Origin: Deltaproteobacteria bacterium
GTDB taxonomy: Bacteria > Desulfobacterota > Desulfuromonadia > Geobacterales > Pseudopelobacteraceae
NCBI GenBank assembly: GCA_021780495.1
Contig: JAJXYO010000031.1
Location: 37,316-101,315 of the forward strand
Reading direction: 5' to 3'
DNA: 64,000 bases
Each line of letters begins with the position of its first letter. Positions within the stretch are counted from its first letter, which is position 1. This document shows, one piece after another, positions 15,735-24,195 of this stretch. The translations under genes and the position numbers were made by a program. A model generated the notes under the pieces. The model was not told the origin of the DNA. It made no database searches and saw nothing but the letters and a program-made list of their open reading frames with translations.

Positions 15735-18626
15735 CTACGCCGCCAGCACCTCATTCAACTCCTCCAACATCCCCCACAACTCCTCTCCAAACAACTGATA
15801 CACCTTACCGATCCCGCCGTTCTCCTTGAACGGCGTAAACTCGAAATCTGCACGCCCGATCTCCAGGCTGGCAATGACATGGTCCCGTATCCGTTCCAGC
15901 CACCAGCGCTGCTCGTCGCTGAACCCCTTGCCGCTGGCCTCCTGCTTGGCAATCCAGACGGTAAAATGCTCGTGAACATGCTCCTCGAACGGCTCCAGCA
16001 CCGGCTCCTGATGCAGGGCAAAACGGACCAGGGAGACGATGTCGGTCCAGAGGCGCCTGCTGCCTGCCCCTTTGACTTTGGATGTCTCCAGGGCGGCATA
16101 GGCGTCCCACAAGCGGTCGATACGCCAGAGGTACGGCGGCTTCTCGATCATCTCTGCCAACCCCTTGATCTCATCGTACTTCAAGCGCTGACGGTAGGGG
16201 CGGCTGTAGAGGATCTGCAGGGCGGTGATCTCGTCCTTGTTCTGCTCGATGAACTGCTCGAAGGAATGAACCAGACCCTTGGCCTTGTCCAGGGCATCGG
16301 CGTCGAAACCGGCCTCGATCACCTCGTCGGCGCTGACCGTGTCGATGATCTGGTCGGCCTTGCGCTGCAACTCCAGGATCTTCTCCCGCAGCCGCGGCTC
16401 GCAGAGCGGCCGGACCGCCTGCTGGATCAGCCGGGTACCGGCCTGCCGGACCTGATCCACGGTCGGGTCACCCACGCCGAAATCAGCTCGGGCCTGCTCA
16501 ATCTGCCGCTCCGGGTCGATTGACGCGATCAGGTCACCGGTCAGCTCCTTCAACCCCTTGCCGTCGGTCAGCCGCTCTATCTCCGCCTTGCCGGCCGAAT
16601 CAAGCTTCTTCTCCAGACGGGCAAAGCGCCCGGCGATGGAGGAAACCACCTCACTCTCCGTATTGCCCAAGGCCACGGCCTGGAGCAGCTTCTCCAGTGA
16701 GACGGTTGGTTTTTTCTCCAGCGGGCGGGAGTCGGTCTTGTCCTGTTCGCAGACGCCGACCGCATCGACAATGACGAAGTGGGTCTTGGCAACGGCATCG
16801 GGGGTGACCGCCAGCAGGTCGGTGTCGTTGATCACCCGCACCCCGCGACCCTTCATCTGCTCGAAGAAGGAGCGGGAACGGATCATGCGCATGAAGAAGA
16901 CGCACTCCAGCGGCTTGATATCGGTGCCGGTGGCGATCATGTCCACGGTAACCGCGATGCGCGGCATGGGGCTGGTGCGGAACTCGGCGATCAGCTCCTC
17001 AGGTTTCCGGCCGGTGGTGCGGTAGGTGATTTTCTGGCAGAAGTCGTTCCCCTTGCCGAATTCCTCGCGCACGATGCGGACGATATCCTCGGCGTGTGAA
17101 TCGTCCTTGGCGAAGATCAGCGTCTTGGGCACCCAGGTACGGCCGGGGAAGATCTCGGTCAGCACCTTGTCGCGGAAGGTCCTGATCACGGTGCGGATCT
17201 GGTCCACGGCCACCACGTCCCGGTCGAGCTGGTTGGCCTCGTAGGTCAGCTCTTCGTCCAACTGTTCCCACCGTACGGCCCGTGTTTCCCGCTCGCGATG
17301 ATCTACAAAATGCCCGGCCTCAACGACGGAGCCCGCCTGGGTGATCTTCGTGCGGATGCGGTAAACGTCGTAATTGACGTTGACCCCGTCGGCCACGGCC
17401 TGTTCGTGCGGATATTCCATCACCAGGTTCTGATTGAAGAAACCGAACGTCTGCTTATTGGGAGTAGCGGTTAGGCCGACCAGATAGCCGTCGAAGTACT
17501 CCAGCACTTGGCGCCAGAGGTTGTAGATGGAACGGTGGCATTCGTCGGTGACGATCAGGTCAAAGGTCTCGGGCGGGATGGCCGGGTTGTAGACCACCGG
17601 CGGCGGTTCCCGGAAGAGGCTGGTCTGGTCGAAGAGCGATTCCTCCTCCAGCTCCGGAGCCAGTTCTTCGCCGCGCAGGATCGAGTAGAGCCGCTGGATG
17701 GTGCAGATGCAGACCCGCGCCGTGCTGTCGAGGCGACTGCTCTGCAGGTGGTTGACGATGTACTCTTCGGTGAATTTATACGGCGTGTAGGGTGACTGGT
17801 ACTGCTGGAATTCCTTCAGCGTCTGGCGCCCCAGGTTGGCCCGGTCCACCAGGAACAGCACCCGCCGGGCGCCGGCGAACTTGAGCTGCCGGTAGATGAA
17901 AGATACCGAGGTAAAGGTCTTGCCCGAGCCGGTGGCCATCTGCACCAGTGAGCGGGGGCGGTCGTCGGCCAGGGACTTCTCCAGGTTGCCAATTGCCGTA
18001 AACTGGGCAGGCCAAAGTCCTTCAGAGTGCAAGGGCGGCATGCGACGCAGACGGCTGCGATAACAGTCCGGCGACCAGATCACGCCCGGCTCGGCAACAA
18101 TTGAATCCGTAGGGGCGAAGCAAGGTGTATCTGCTTCACCCGGTTTTTTACGCGATGGCGACATGGGCGAAGCAGGTGAAACATTTGCTTCGCCCCTACC
18201 AGCCTCATCCAACCATTCGGCCAGGGTTTCAGGGCGATGAATGGAGAACACCGGGCGGGAACGGGGATCAGGATCAAGACCACTGGTAAAACAGGTTTCA
18301 ATGCCGGTTGATTGATAGCGGAACGGAAGCGGACGGAACCAGGCAGGAAACGAGAGCGGCAACCCCTGAGTGTATTTATCGGACTGGATTTCAACGCCGG
18401 AGAGCGTCACACCGGCCCGCTTGGCCTCGATCACCCCGGCGGCCTTGCCATCAATATACAGCAGGTAATCGGCGAAACCGAAACCGCGTTCCAGAGGAAA
18501 CTCCCGGATAGCCACACCACGGCCGGCGTGCAGGTTGACGCTTTTCACGTCCTGCACCAGCCAGCCTGCACCAAGCAGCATGCGGTCTATGTCTATGCGT
18601 GCTTCCTGTTCGGGTGTTTGGGACAA
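15735..18626 (-). CDS. hsdR: Type I restriction endonuclease/translocase subunit with in-frame repeat insertion
   Basis: This 963-residue protein has a PD-(D/E)xK nuclease (Asp53, then IEAKR with Glu67 and Lys69) and superfamily 2 helicase motifs: Walker A ATGSGKT (231-237), DECH (361-364) and the motif around ATGTDIKPLECVFFMR. A C-terminal helical domain contacts the methylase core. Residues about 143-173, between EWLDEAG and DSIVAEPGVIW, are encoded by repeat copy E and lie in the linker between nuclease and motor. The stop codon TAG is supplied by the RAYT cassette; the ancestral stop was probably a TGA overlapping the hsdS start. Confidence 0.93.
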   Translation of the reverse strand: MSQTPEQEARIDIDRMLLGAGWLVQDVKSVNLHAGRGVAIREFPLERGFGFADYLLYIDGKAAGVIEAKRAGVTLSGVEIQSDKYTQGLPLSFPAWFRPLPFRYQSTGIETCFTSGLDPDPRSRPVFSIHRPETLAEWLDEAGRGEANVSPASPMSPSRKKPGEADTPCFAPTDSIVAEPGVIWSPDCYRSRLRRMPPLHSEGLWPAQFTAIGNLEKSLADDRPRSLVQMATGSGKTFTSVSFIYRQLKFAGARRVLFLVDRANLGRQTLKEFQQYQSPYTPYKFTEEYIVNHLQSSRLDSTARVCICTIQRLYSILRGEELAPELEEESLFDQTSLFREPPPVVYNPAIPPETFDLIVTDECHRSIYNLWRQVLEYFDGYLVGLTATPNKQTFGFFNQNLVMEYPHEQAVADGVNVNYDVYRIRTKITQAGSVVEAGHFVDHRERETRAVRWEQLDEELTYEANQLDRDVVAVDQIRTVIRTFRDKVLTEIFPGRTWVPKTLIFAKDDSHAEDIVRIVREEFGKGNDFCQKITYRTTGRKPEELIAEFRTSPMPRIAVTVDMIATGTDIKPLECVFFMRMIRSRSFFEQMKGRGVRVINDTDLLAVTPDAVAKTHFVIVDAVGVCEQDKTDSRPLEKKPTVSLEKLLQAVALGNTESEVVSSIAGRFARLEKKLDSAGKAEIERLTDGKGLKELTGDLIASIDPERQIEQARADFGVGDPTVDQVRQAGTRLIQQAVRPLCEPRLREKILELQRKADQIIDTVSADEVIEAGFDADALDKAKGLVHSFEQFIEQNKDEITALQILYSRPYRQRLKYDEIKGLAEMIEKPPYLWRIDRLWDAYAALETSKVKGAGSRRLWTDIVSLVRFALHQEPVLEPFEEHVHEHFTVWIAKQEASGKGFSDEQRWWLERIRDHVIASLEIGRADFEFTPFKENGGIGKVYQLFGEELWGMLEELNEVLAA
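15737..15758. repeat. 22-bp direct duplication, right copy (hsdR tail)
   Basis: This is the original copy of the sequence duplicated at 14756-14777. It encodes the C-terminal residues of HsdR and abuts the RAYT cassette. Confidence 0.85.
18109..18199. repeat. GTAGGGGC...GCCCCTAC repeat, copy E, inside hsdR, inverted
   Basis: This 91-bp copy is in the opposite orientation to A-D: its + strand starts GTAGGGGCGAAGCAAGGTG, the reverse complement of the far end of copy A. It is read in frame by hsdR as GRGEANVSPASPMSPSRKK then PGEADTPCFAPT. The element is therefore open in a usable frame on both strands. Confidence 0.83.
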
Positions 18627-19016
18627 TCTGGCCGCTCCTCAGATGGCGTCATCAAACATAACATAACCCCAGATAAACTGGATAAGTGCGTTAACGAAAT
18701 TATTTTCTTGCCAATAAGCGCAGAAAATAATTTCTAACTTACTAAAAAGCGCTTCACCTTACTCCGGCAGCACCTACCTGTCAACGGATCACTCCTGACC
18801 GGCTCCAACACAAACCAGAAACAACAAACTACCAATAGATATCATTTGACTCAAATTGACACATATTGTATGCCATACCGATACGACGACTGTCGGCTGA
18901 TACGTTTCTTCCGGCCAGCCGATTGTCCCGGAGGTACATCGGTCGCACGCCGATGCCGGGTACAAATCAAAGCATAACGACACACAATGATTCAACACGA
19001 AACAAGGAGCTTGCGA
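18627..19016. other. Divergent intergenic region between hsdR and the HTH gene
   Basis: About 390 bp without a gene. It must hold the promoter of hsdR (minus) and that of the HTH gene (plus). It has a short AT-rich part and a GC-rich block with CGGCTGATACG / CGGCCAGCCG half-palindromes around 18890-18925, but I see no clear promoter or repeat of the A-E family. Confidence 0.4.
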
Positions 19017-19466
19017 ATGCCGCCAAAAAAGACCTCTGAACATGTACAGACATCAAGCGCCAAAAAGGATGCCGTCAGAACCATGATGGACGACGCCCCG
19101 CTGTTCGCCGGGCTGGATGATTTTGTCCTGCTTCAGACACAGCGGAAGGAAGCAAAGCCCCAAAAGACGGTCCCGGCCAGGCAAAAGAAAAAAACCGTAC
19201 CACGGCGGAAACAAACGGCTACAGTGACTGAGCCACCACCCCAAGCGGTGCCCAAAACGCGCAAGGCGGCCCCAAACGAGACCAGCGCTGTGCTGTTGTC
19301 CGTGAAGGAGATGTGCAGCCTGCTCAAGATCTCACGGGCCACCCTGATCCGGATGGATAAGGCCGGTAAACTCCCCGGCCGGATCAAGCTGGGCGGTTCG
19401 GTCCGCTTTCACCGCGAAACCGTTGAAACCTGGCTGCAGAGCCTGATCTCCAGCCACCCGGCCTAG
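19017..19466 (+). CDS. Excisionase/MerR-type HTH DNA-binding protein with basic N-terminal tail
   Basis: This 149-residue protein has a start (ATG 19017) preceded by AAGGAG. The first 90 residues are polar and rich in Lys, Arg, Gln and Pro and probably disordered. The last 60 form a winged-helix domain of the AlpA/excisionase type (LLSVKEMCSLLKISRATLIRMDKAGKLPGRIKLGGSVRFHRETVETWL). It is followed by an intrinsic terminator, so it is a single-gene unit. Its place upstream of hsdR, divergently transcribed, is compatible with a controller of that locus, but nothing in the sequence proves it. Confidence 0.7.
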   Translation: MPPKKTSEHVQTSSAKKDAVRTMMDDAPLFAGLDDFVLLQTQRKEAKPQKTVPARQKKKTVPRRKQTATVTEPPPQAVPKTRKAAPNETSAVLLSVKEMCSLLKISRATLIRMDKAGKLPGRIKLGGSVRFHRETVETWLQSLISSHPA

Positions 19467-19512
19467 CGGTCGAGATCTGGTTGACCGTAGCCAGAAAACA
19501 CCCCCAAGAGAC

Positions 19513-19555
19513 AAACCGCTCTGATTGCCGCATACCGGCTGGAGCGGTTTATTTT
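19513..19555 (+). terminator. Intrinsic terminator after the HTH gene
   Basis: AAACCGCTC at 19513-19521 pairs with GAGCGGTTT at 19542-19550 and is followed by ATTTTAT. The loop is 20 nt. It serves the plus-strand HTH gene. Confidence 0.65.
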
Positions 19556-19612
19556 ATGAAACAACAGCGTTACTACCTCAACGAGTACAGTTGATTATGT
19601 TCAACAGGACGG

Positions 19613-21421
19613 TTATATGATCGAGGGGGGGGGACTGTTTTCAGCAGTATCCAGCATGGATTTCAGTTTCTGACGATAGGCCGAAACGCTGATCTGGGCG
19701 GTAGTGTAGTGTATTAGCGCATCGAGATAATGAAGAGCAGGGGCCGCCGCGAGCTGTGCACCGAAGTCGGCATAGATGAATGCAACCACCCTGTTTGCGC
19801 GGATGAAGGGGAACAGCAGCACTTCCGGGTTGTCCGGGCGGCCGATTATTCGGTACAACTGATGCGGCCAGGTCGAATCGCTATGGAAACCATAGTACAT
19901 CTGGCCGGTTTTAATGCAATCCTCAAATATCTCCTGATCATCAAGCGGGATCCGCAGGTTGGCCAGGCGGGCGATACCCTCTGTTTTCCCCTCGTTGACC
20001 CCGAAAGAGTGTTTCGCAACAAGTTCGGAGTCTGTCACCAGAAAGACAATGGCGCGCTCGAACACCTCCATCAGGAAGTCCAGGATCGTAACCGTTATCT
20101 CCGTACGCGTCTTGCAACTGCGCAGCTGGGAGATACAGGCAAAAAAACGCTGCTCATTGCTGCTGCTGTATTCGGACGACAGGGTGCGGAGAAAGGCTCC
20201 CAGGCCTGTACCGAAGGTCAAGGCCTGCTGAATGTACGATTCAGTCGTACATTCCCGGCACGGCCTTGGGATAACCGAACGAATCCCCGAACCGAGTGCC
20301 TGCAGAGCATGTGTGTCCCAGAAACGCGCACAGGCCAGCAGCACGATGGACGCTTGCGGGTACCTCTGCAGATCCCTGCAGATCTGAAGCGTATCCCCAC
20401 TGGCATCGCCATGGGGGACATCCAGTAAAATAACCAGATGCAGTGCCTGGCACAGCAACAGCCTGATATTGATATCCAGCGAGGCTATGTTATCGGTCGC
20501 TACCGTATAGACCGCCTCCTGGAAACAGATCGACCTGACCATGGTCGTCAAGAGCGGCGAGCGGGTGATCACTATCACCGCAATGCCGGGAGGGGCGCTG
20601 GCTTTATTGTCTTCCGGCAGAGGGCCTGCCAGCAGCGACAACAACTGCCGTTTCTGATCTTTTGCAGCCGCGGGGAACTCGTCAACAATCAGCTTCTTGA
20701 CCCTGTCCAGCTCACGGTAGCTTTGATCGCTGCTGCGCTGTATCATGACGCGCTGTTCGGCCAACAGATTCAGGAGCAGTGACGGTGCACGGTCCTGATC
20801 GAGACCGTTCGATTGCATGGCAGGCGCGTTGCTTCCCGGCAACCCGGTATCCAGATCCAGGTTGCTGACTCCGGCAATGCTCAGGATCTCGTCCATGGAA
20901 CCCTCGCGCACCTTTTCATCAAAGATACGCAAAGACTCCATCAGAATTCCCTGGGCGTTCAACAGGATCCTTTGCGGGAACTTTGTCCGGGAGAAATGAT
21001 AACCGCCGCCCTGGTCGTTCCTGGCAATATCCAGGGTAAAGTGCCCTTCCTTCCAGGTCAGCACCTCGACAACGGTCATCTCGATCAATGATTCTATGCC
21101 GTTATAGGCCGCGATTTCATTTACCATGCCGTGTTCGAGCAGGGTGATGACCAGCGGCTTGCGATCCTCTCCGGCATTATCCTGAATGTTCAGCGCCTGA
21201 GCCAATTGTTCTTCCGTAATGGCGCCGGCGCTGACCAGAACCTGCCCGATCCGTACCCGGCTATTGAGGAAGTTGGCGCTGACCAGGTCTCCCTCATGAA
21301 ACACCAGCTGGCTCTCCCCTTTTGCGCTGGAAAGCCTCAATACACCTGATTTCCGGGCTCCATGCAGCAGCTGGATGACATCGATGATCGGAAAATGTTC
21401 CAGATTGCCATTAAGTGACAT
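19613..21421 (-). CDS. DUF4388-domain signalling protein with degenerate receiver and GAF-like region
   Basis: This 602-residue cytosolic protein starts with the DUF4388/PATAN module (MSLNGNLEHFPIIDVIQLLHGARKSGVLRL) common in Geobacter and myxobacterial regulators. A helical region follows (about 100-280). A receiver-like alpha/beta domain (about 283-400: GIAVIVITRSPLLTTMV) lacks a clear phosphoacceptor Asp cluster. A C-terminal GAF-like domain (about 420-590) completes it. Close to the 3' end the plus strand shows nine consecutive G bases (19625-19633), a tract that could slip and change the last few residues. A regulatory or surface-behaviour role is inferred from the domain type only. Confidence 0.7.
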   Translation of the reverse strand: MSLNGNLEHFPIIDVIQLLHGARKSGVLRLSSAKGESQLVFHEGDLVSANFLNSRVRIGQVLVSAGAITEEQLAQALNIQDNAGEDRKPLVITLLEHGMVNEIAAYNGIESLIEMTVVEVLTWKEGHFTLDIARNDQGGGYHFSRTKFPQRILLNAQGILMESLRIFDEKVREGSMDEILSIAGVSNLDLDTGLPGSNAPAMQSNGLDQDRAPSLLLNLLAEQRVMIQRSSDQSYRELDRVKKLIVDEFPAAAKDQKRQLLSLLAGPLPEDNKASAPPGIAVIVITRSPLLTTMVRSICFQEAVYTVATDNIASLDINIRLLLCQALHLVILLDVPHGDASGDTLQICRDLQRYPQASIVLLACARFWDTHALQALGSGIRSVIPRPCRECTTESYIQQALTFGTGLGAFLRTLSSEYSSSNEQRFFACISQLRSCKTRTEITVTILDFLMEVFERAIVFLVTDSELVAKHSFGVNEGKTEGIARLANLRIPLDDQEIFEDCIKTGQMYYGFHSDSTWPHQLYRIIGRPDNPEVLLFPFIRANRVVAFIYADFGAQLAAAPALHYLDALIHYTTAQISVSAYRQKLKSMLDTAENSPPPSII

Positions 21422-21448
21422 ATCGTTGTATCTCCGGAAGATACCTCA

Positions 21449-22195
21449 TCAGGGTGATATCTCCCGTAAGCCGCGGGCCACCTCAAACAACGCGATCCCT
21501 CCGGCCACCGAGGCATTCAGCGAACCGACCCCGCCGTACTGGGGAATGGACATGATCACATCGCACTGCTTACGCACCAGCGGCCTGACCCCCTCCCCTT
21601 CACTACCGATCACCAGGACGATATTGCCGGAAAAATCAACCCCATAGACCGACTGTTTGGCCTCGCCGGCCAGGGCATAGACCCAGTAGCCGGACTTTTT
21701 CAGGGTTTCGAGCGTTTGGGCGATATTGGTTACCATGGCAACCGGAATCGTTTCGGCAGCTCCGGCCGAGGACTTTTCAGCTGCGGCGGTGATACCGCAG
21801 GCACGGTCCTTGGGGATAATGACGCCATTGGCTCCGGCACAGGCGGCTGAGCGGATCAGGGCCCCCAGGTTGTGCGGGTCCTGGATACCATCCAGCACCA
21901 GCAGAAACCCTGCCGCACCGGATTGGGCAACTGCGGTCAGCAGGTCGTCGAGTTCGGCATAGCAAAACGGTTCCACCTCCAGGGCAATCCCCTGGTGATG
22001 GGACGAGGCGCACATCTTGGTCAGATCGTTTTTATCGCGGCGATGAACGGCAACACCCCGCTCTTCCGCCAGCTTGATGATCTTTTCCACGCGGTGGTCG
22101 GTGGCACTGATCTGCACGTACAGATTGAAGGCCCCCCGGCCACCCTGCAGGGATTCCTTGACCGGATTGACGCCGAATATCAGTTCGCCCTTCAT
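21449..22195 (-). CDS. rlmB: 23S rRNA 2'-O-ribose methyltransferase (Gm2251)
   Basis: This 248-residue SpoU-family enzyme has the N-terminal substrate-binding part (IFGVNPVKESLQG), then the knotted AdoMet-binding motifs: DGIQDPHNLGALIRSA, VIGSEGEGVRPLV and IPQYGGVGSLNASVAGGIALFEV. It would methylate guanosine 2251 of 23S rRNA in the peptidyltransferase centre. The ATG overlaps the pyrF TGA (ATGA), so the two are translationally coupled. Confidence 0.92.
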   Translation of the reverse strand: MKGELIFGVNPVKESLQGGRGAFNLYVQISATDHRVEKIIKLAEERGVAVHRRDKNDLTKMCASSHHQGIALEVEPFCYAELDDLLTAVAQSGAAGFLLVLDGIQDPHNLGALIRSAACAGANGVIIPKDRACGITAAAEKSSAGAAETIPVAMVTNIAQTLETLKKSGYWVYALAGEAKQSVYGVDFSGNIVLVIGSEGEGVRPLVRKQCDVIMSIPQYGGVGSLNASVAGGIALFEVARGLREISP

Positions 22196-22914
22196 AGACG
22201 CCCCCCCAGGATCTCATCGGCGATCAGATCGGCTGCGGCGGCCGGATCAGAGGCCTTGGCAATCGGCCGGCCGATGACCAGATAATCGGCTCCGGCGCCA
22301 ACCGCTTCGGCCGGAGTCATGATGCGCTTCTGGTCGTCAGCTGCGGCAAAGGTTGGACGCACACCGGGGGTCACAATCAGGAAATCCGGTCCGCAGGCCG
22401 CACGGATCAGCTCAATTTCCAAGGGTGAGGCCACGACACCGTCCATACCGGCCTCCTGGGCCAGCTTGGCCAGACGTACGACCATATCCTGCAGCGGATG
22501 TTCGATACCCACGCCTCGCAGGGTTTCGGCCGTGGAGGAGGTCAGGATCGTCACCGCCAGCAAGCGCGGACGCTCGTCGCCGAATTCCTTGCGCACGGCT
22601 GTGGCAGCGGTTTCCATCATTTCTGCTCCACCCAGGGCGTGCAGGTTGGTCAGCTGCACGCCGAGCCGGGCCGCTTCCAGCATGGCCTTGGCCACGGTGT
22701 TGGGGATGTCGTGATACTTCAGGTCGAGAAAGACCTGGCCGCCGTGGCGCTGCACCGTCTTGACCGCCTCGGGACCGCAGCAGGTGAACAGCTCCTTGCC
22801 GACCTTGAACATGCCGACCTTTCCGGCCAGTATTCCGGCATAGCGATCGATTTCGGCCAGCCCGTTCACATCCAGGGCGAAAATAATTTTAGTGCGGGCT
22901 TCTTCGCGTGTCAT
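22192..22914 (-). CDS. pyrF: Orotidine 5'-phosphate decarboxylase
   Basis: This 240-residue TIM-barrel enzyme of UMP synthesis has IIFALDVNG at the N-terminus and DLKYHDIPNTV carrying the catalytic Asp-Lys-Asp array. The phosphate-binding region TPGVRPTFAAADDQKRIMTP and YLVIGRPI lie near the end. It overlaps rlmB by four bases. Confidence 0.95.
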   Translation of the reverse strand: MTREEARTKIIFALDVNGLAEIDRYAGILAGKVGMFKVGKELFTCCGPEAVKTVQRHGGQVFLDLKYHDIPNTVAKAMLEAARLGVQLTNLHALGGAEMMETAATAVRKEFGDERPRLLAVTILTSSTAETLRGVGIEHPLQDMVVRLAKLAQEAGMDGVVASPLEIELIRAACGPDFLIVTPGVRPTFAAADDQKRIMTPAEAVGAGADYLVIGRPIAKASDPAAAADLIADEILGGRL

Positions 22915-23148
22915 GTTTTTCCTTTCAATCCACTGCTTCGTGCTAACTCTATGAGTTGCGAGGACTATCTAAATCGACACAACGGTAAGGTCGTTGCTAT
23001 CCGTTGAGGCGACGTGGCCTCTGATTGTATTGTTTAGCACGCTGGCTCAGATACAGTCAAGGTACTGTCAAACGCCTACTGCACAAACAGGGCCACACTG
23101 CATCACGCTGATCGCCATTGACACACCATGACACAAATCAACAGGGGA

Positions 23149-23772
23149 TTATCTTTGACTGTCTGCGGCGCGCCGTAAAAAGGACGGGGTGGCGGCCTTG
23201 GACACCTTGGCAAGCTGTTGCATCAGTTCGAAAGGCACCTGTGTGAGATTGTATCCGGCTTTGAGATCGTTCACCATGCAGGTCCAGAGATGCCCTGTCA
23301 TTTCGGCATCGGCAAGTGCCCGGTGATGCACCCCGTCTGTTGTGAGATTCTTGTAACGGACCAGTGTTTCCAGACTATGGCCGGGTGCTGCGGGATAGAT
23401 ACGGCGGGATATCAGCATGGAACAGGCGAATTGTTGCCGCCGCTGCAGATTGATCCGTTGCAGCTCCGCATCGAGAAAGCGGCTGTCAAAGCCGGCATTG
23501 TGAGCGACCAGGTGGTGCTGCGCCATGAACACAGCAAATTTGCCCATGACCTCTGCAATTGGAGGTGCACTGCTCGCCATCCGATTGGTGATGCCGGTAT
23601 ACTCCTCGATGAAGCGGCTGATCCTCATTCCCGGATTCATCAGACTCTGAAAGCGATCCACTACCTGGTTGTTTTCGATCAGAACGGCACCGATCTCAAT
23701 GACCCGGTCACCGTAATCCGGCGAGAGTCCGGTGGTTTCAAAATCGAGAACGACTACACTGTAATTACCCAC
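23149..23772 (-). CDS. DnaQ-like 3'-5' exonuclease (DEDDh)
   Basis: This 207-residue protein has Exo I VVLDFETTGLSPDYGDRVIEIGAV (Asp, Glu), Exo II HNAGFDSRFL and Exo III HRALADAEMTGHLW with the His and Asp of the DEDDh type. It lacks a polymerase or other fused domain and is shorter than replicative epsilon subunits with C-terminal binding tails. I call it a stand-alone proofreading-type or repair exonuclease and do not assign it to Pol III. Confidence 0.88.
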   Translation of the reverse strand: MGNYSVVVLDFETTGLSPDYGDRVIEIGAVLIENNQVVDRFQSLMNPGMRISRFIEEYTGITNRMASSAPPIAEVMGKFAVFMAQHHLVAHNAGFDSRFLDAELQRINLQRRQQFACSMLISRRIYPAAPGHSLETLVRYKNLTTDGVHHRALADAEMTGHLWTCMVNDLKAGYNLTQVPFELMQQLAKVSKAATPSFLRRAADSQR

Positions 23773-23921
23773 AGGTCATCCTTTATCACGTGCATATTTT
23801 ATTCGTTCGCCGGGACATTCCTGCCATGAATCTGCCGGATCAGAGAAACGAGCCGACCCGCCTCCCGTGGTCATTAACTGGCAGTATTCGTGACAATGGC
23901 CATGCAATTTTTTGCGCCAGG

Positions 23922-23930
23922 TGCTATACT
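23922..23930 (+). promoter_or_regulatory. Extended -10 promoter of the rtcB leader
   Basis: TGCTATACT shows a TGN-TATACT extended -10, which can work without a good -35; none is seen. A transcript starting near 23937 would run through the structured leader into rtcB. Confidence 0.45.
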
Positions 23931-23989
23931 GTATTCAGCAGGAAGGCAGTATAAAATGCTGAGGAGGTTATATATAGAATACGATCCAC

Positions 23990-24113
23990 CAGACATGCAG
24001 TATCTCATAACGTCAGCCTTATGCCAATGGTTTCACAACATTGGATAACGTCCTGAAAAGGAAGCAAAGCTTTATATAGAAAGTAAGCCCGCCGATGGAT
24101 TGGCGGGCTTTTA
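23990..24113 (+). promoter_or_regulatory. Structured rtcB leader, possibly a divergent c-di-GMP-I-type riboswitch
   Basis: The segment has a CCAATG/CATTGG hairpin (24024-24042), a TCCT-GAAA-AGGA stem-loop (24051-24062) immediately followed by AGCAAAGC (24063-24070), and AAGCCCGCCGATGG leading into a terminator. GGA-GCAAAGC after a GNRA-capped stem and a CCGATGG-type ending recall GEMM (c-di-GMP-I). The usual GGCAAACC strand is absent, so the match is partial and ligand binding is only a hypothesis. Confidence 0.3.
24085..24113 (+). terminator. Intrinsic terminator in the rtcB leader
   Basis: AAGCCCGCC at 24085-24093 pairs with GGCGGGCTT at 24102-24110 and is followed by TTATAT. It precedes the rtcB start by 83 bp, so it could attenuate rtcB or end a small upstream RNA. 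Confidence 0.6.
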
Positions 24114-24195
24114 TATGCAGATTCCGAGTTATGCCGGATACTACCGTCCGGAGCGCTTCCTCGGCAGGGCAACTACCGGTACCCGAAGGTTTCCC

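Larger units (their letters stand above)
14778..15736. mobile_element. RAYT cassette inserted at the hsdR/hsdS junction
   Basis: A 959-bp segment bounded by 22-bp direct repeats. It contains repeat B, the RAYT transposase gene (itself carrying repeat C) and repeat D. Removing the segment and one duplicate restores a continuous hsdR-hsdS reading with a four-base GTGA stop/start overlap, the usual arrangement of coupled genes. With the cassette in place, hsdR ends at a TAG supplied by the inserted DNA and hsdS keeps its own start signals. Confidence 0.75.

Noticed and set aside
13944..18199. CRISPR array
   Set aside because: The repeats are about 100 bp, palindromic, irregularly spaced by genes and occur in both orientations; no cas genes.
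23990..24113. Canonical c-di-GMP-I riboswitch
   Set aside because: The GGCAAACC strand is missing and the 3' part is shortened; kept only as a low-confidence leader.
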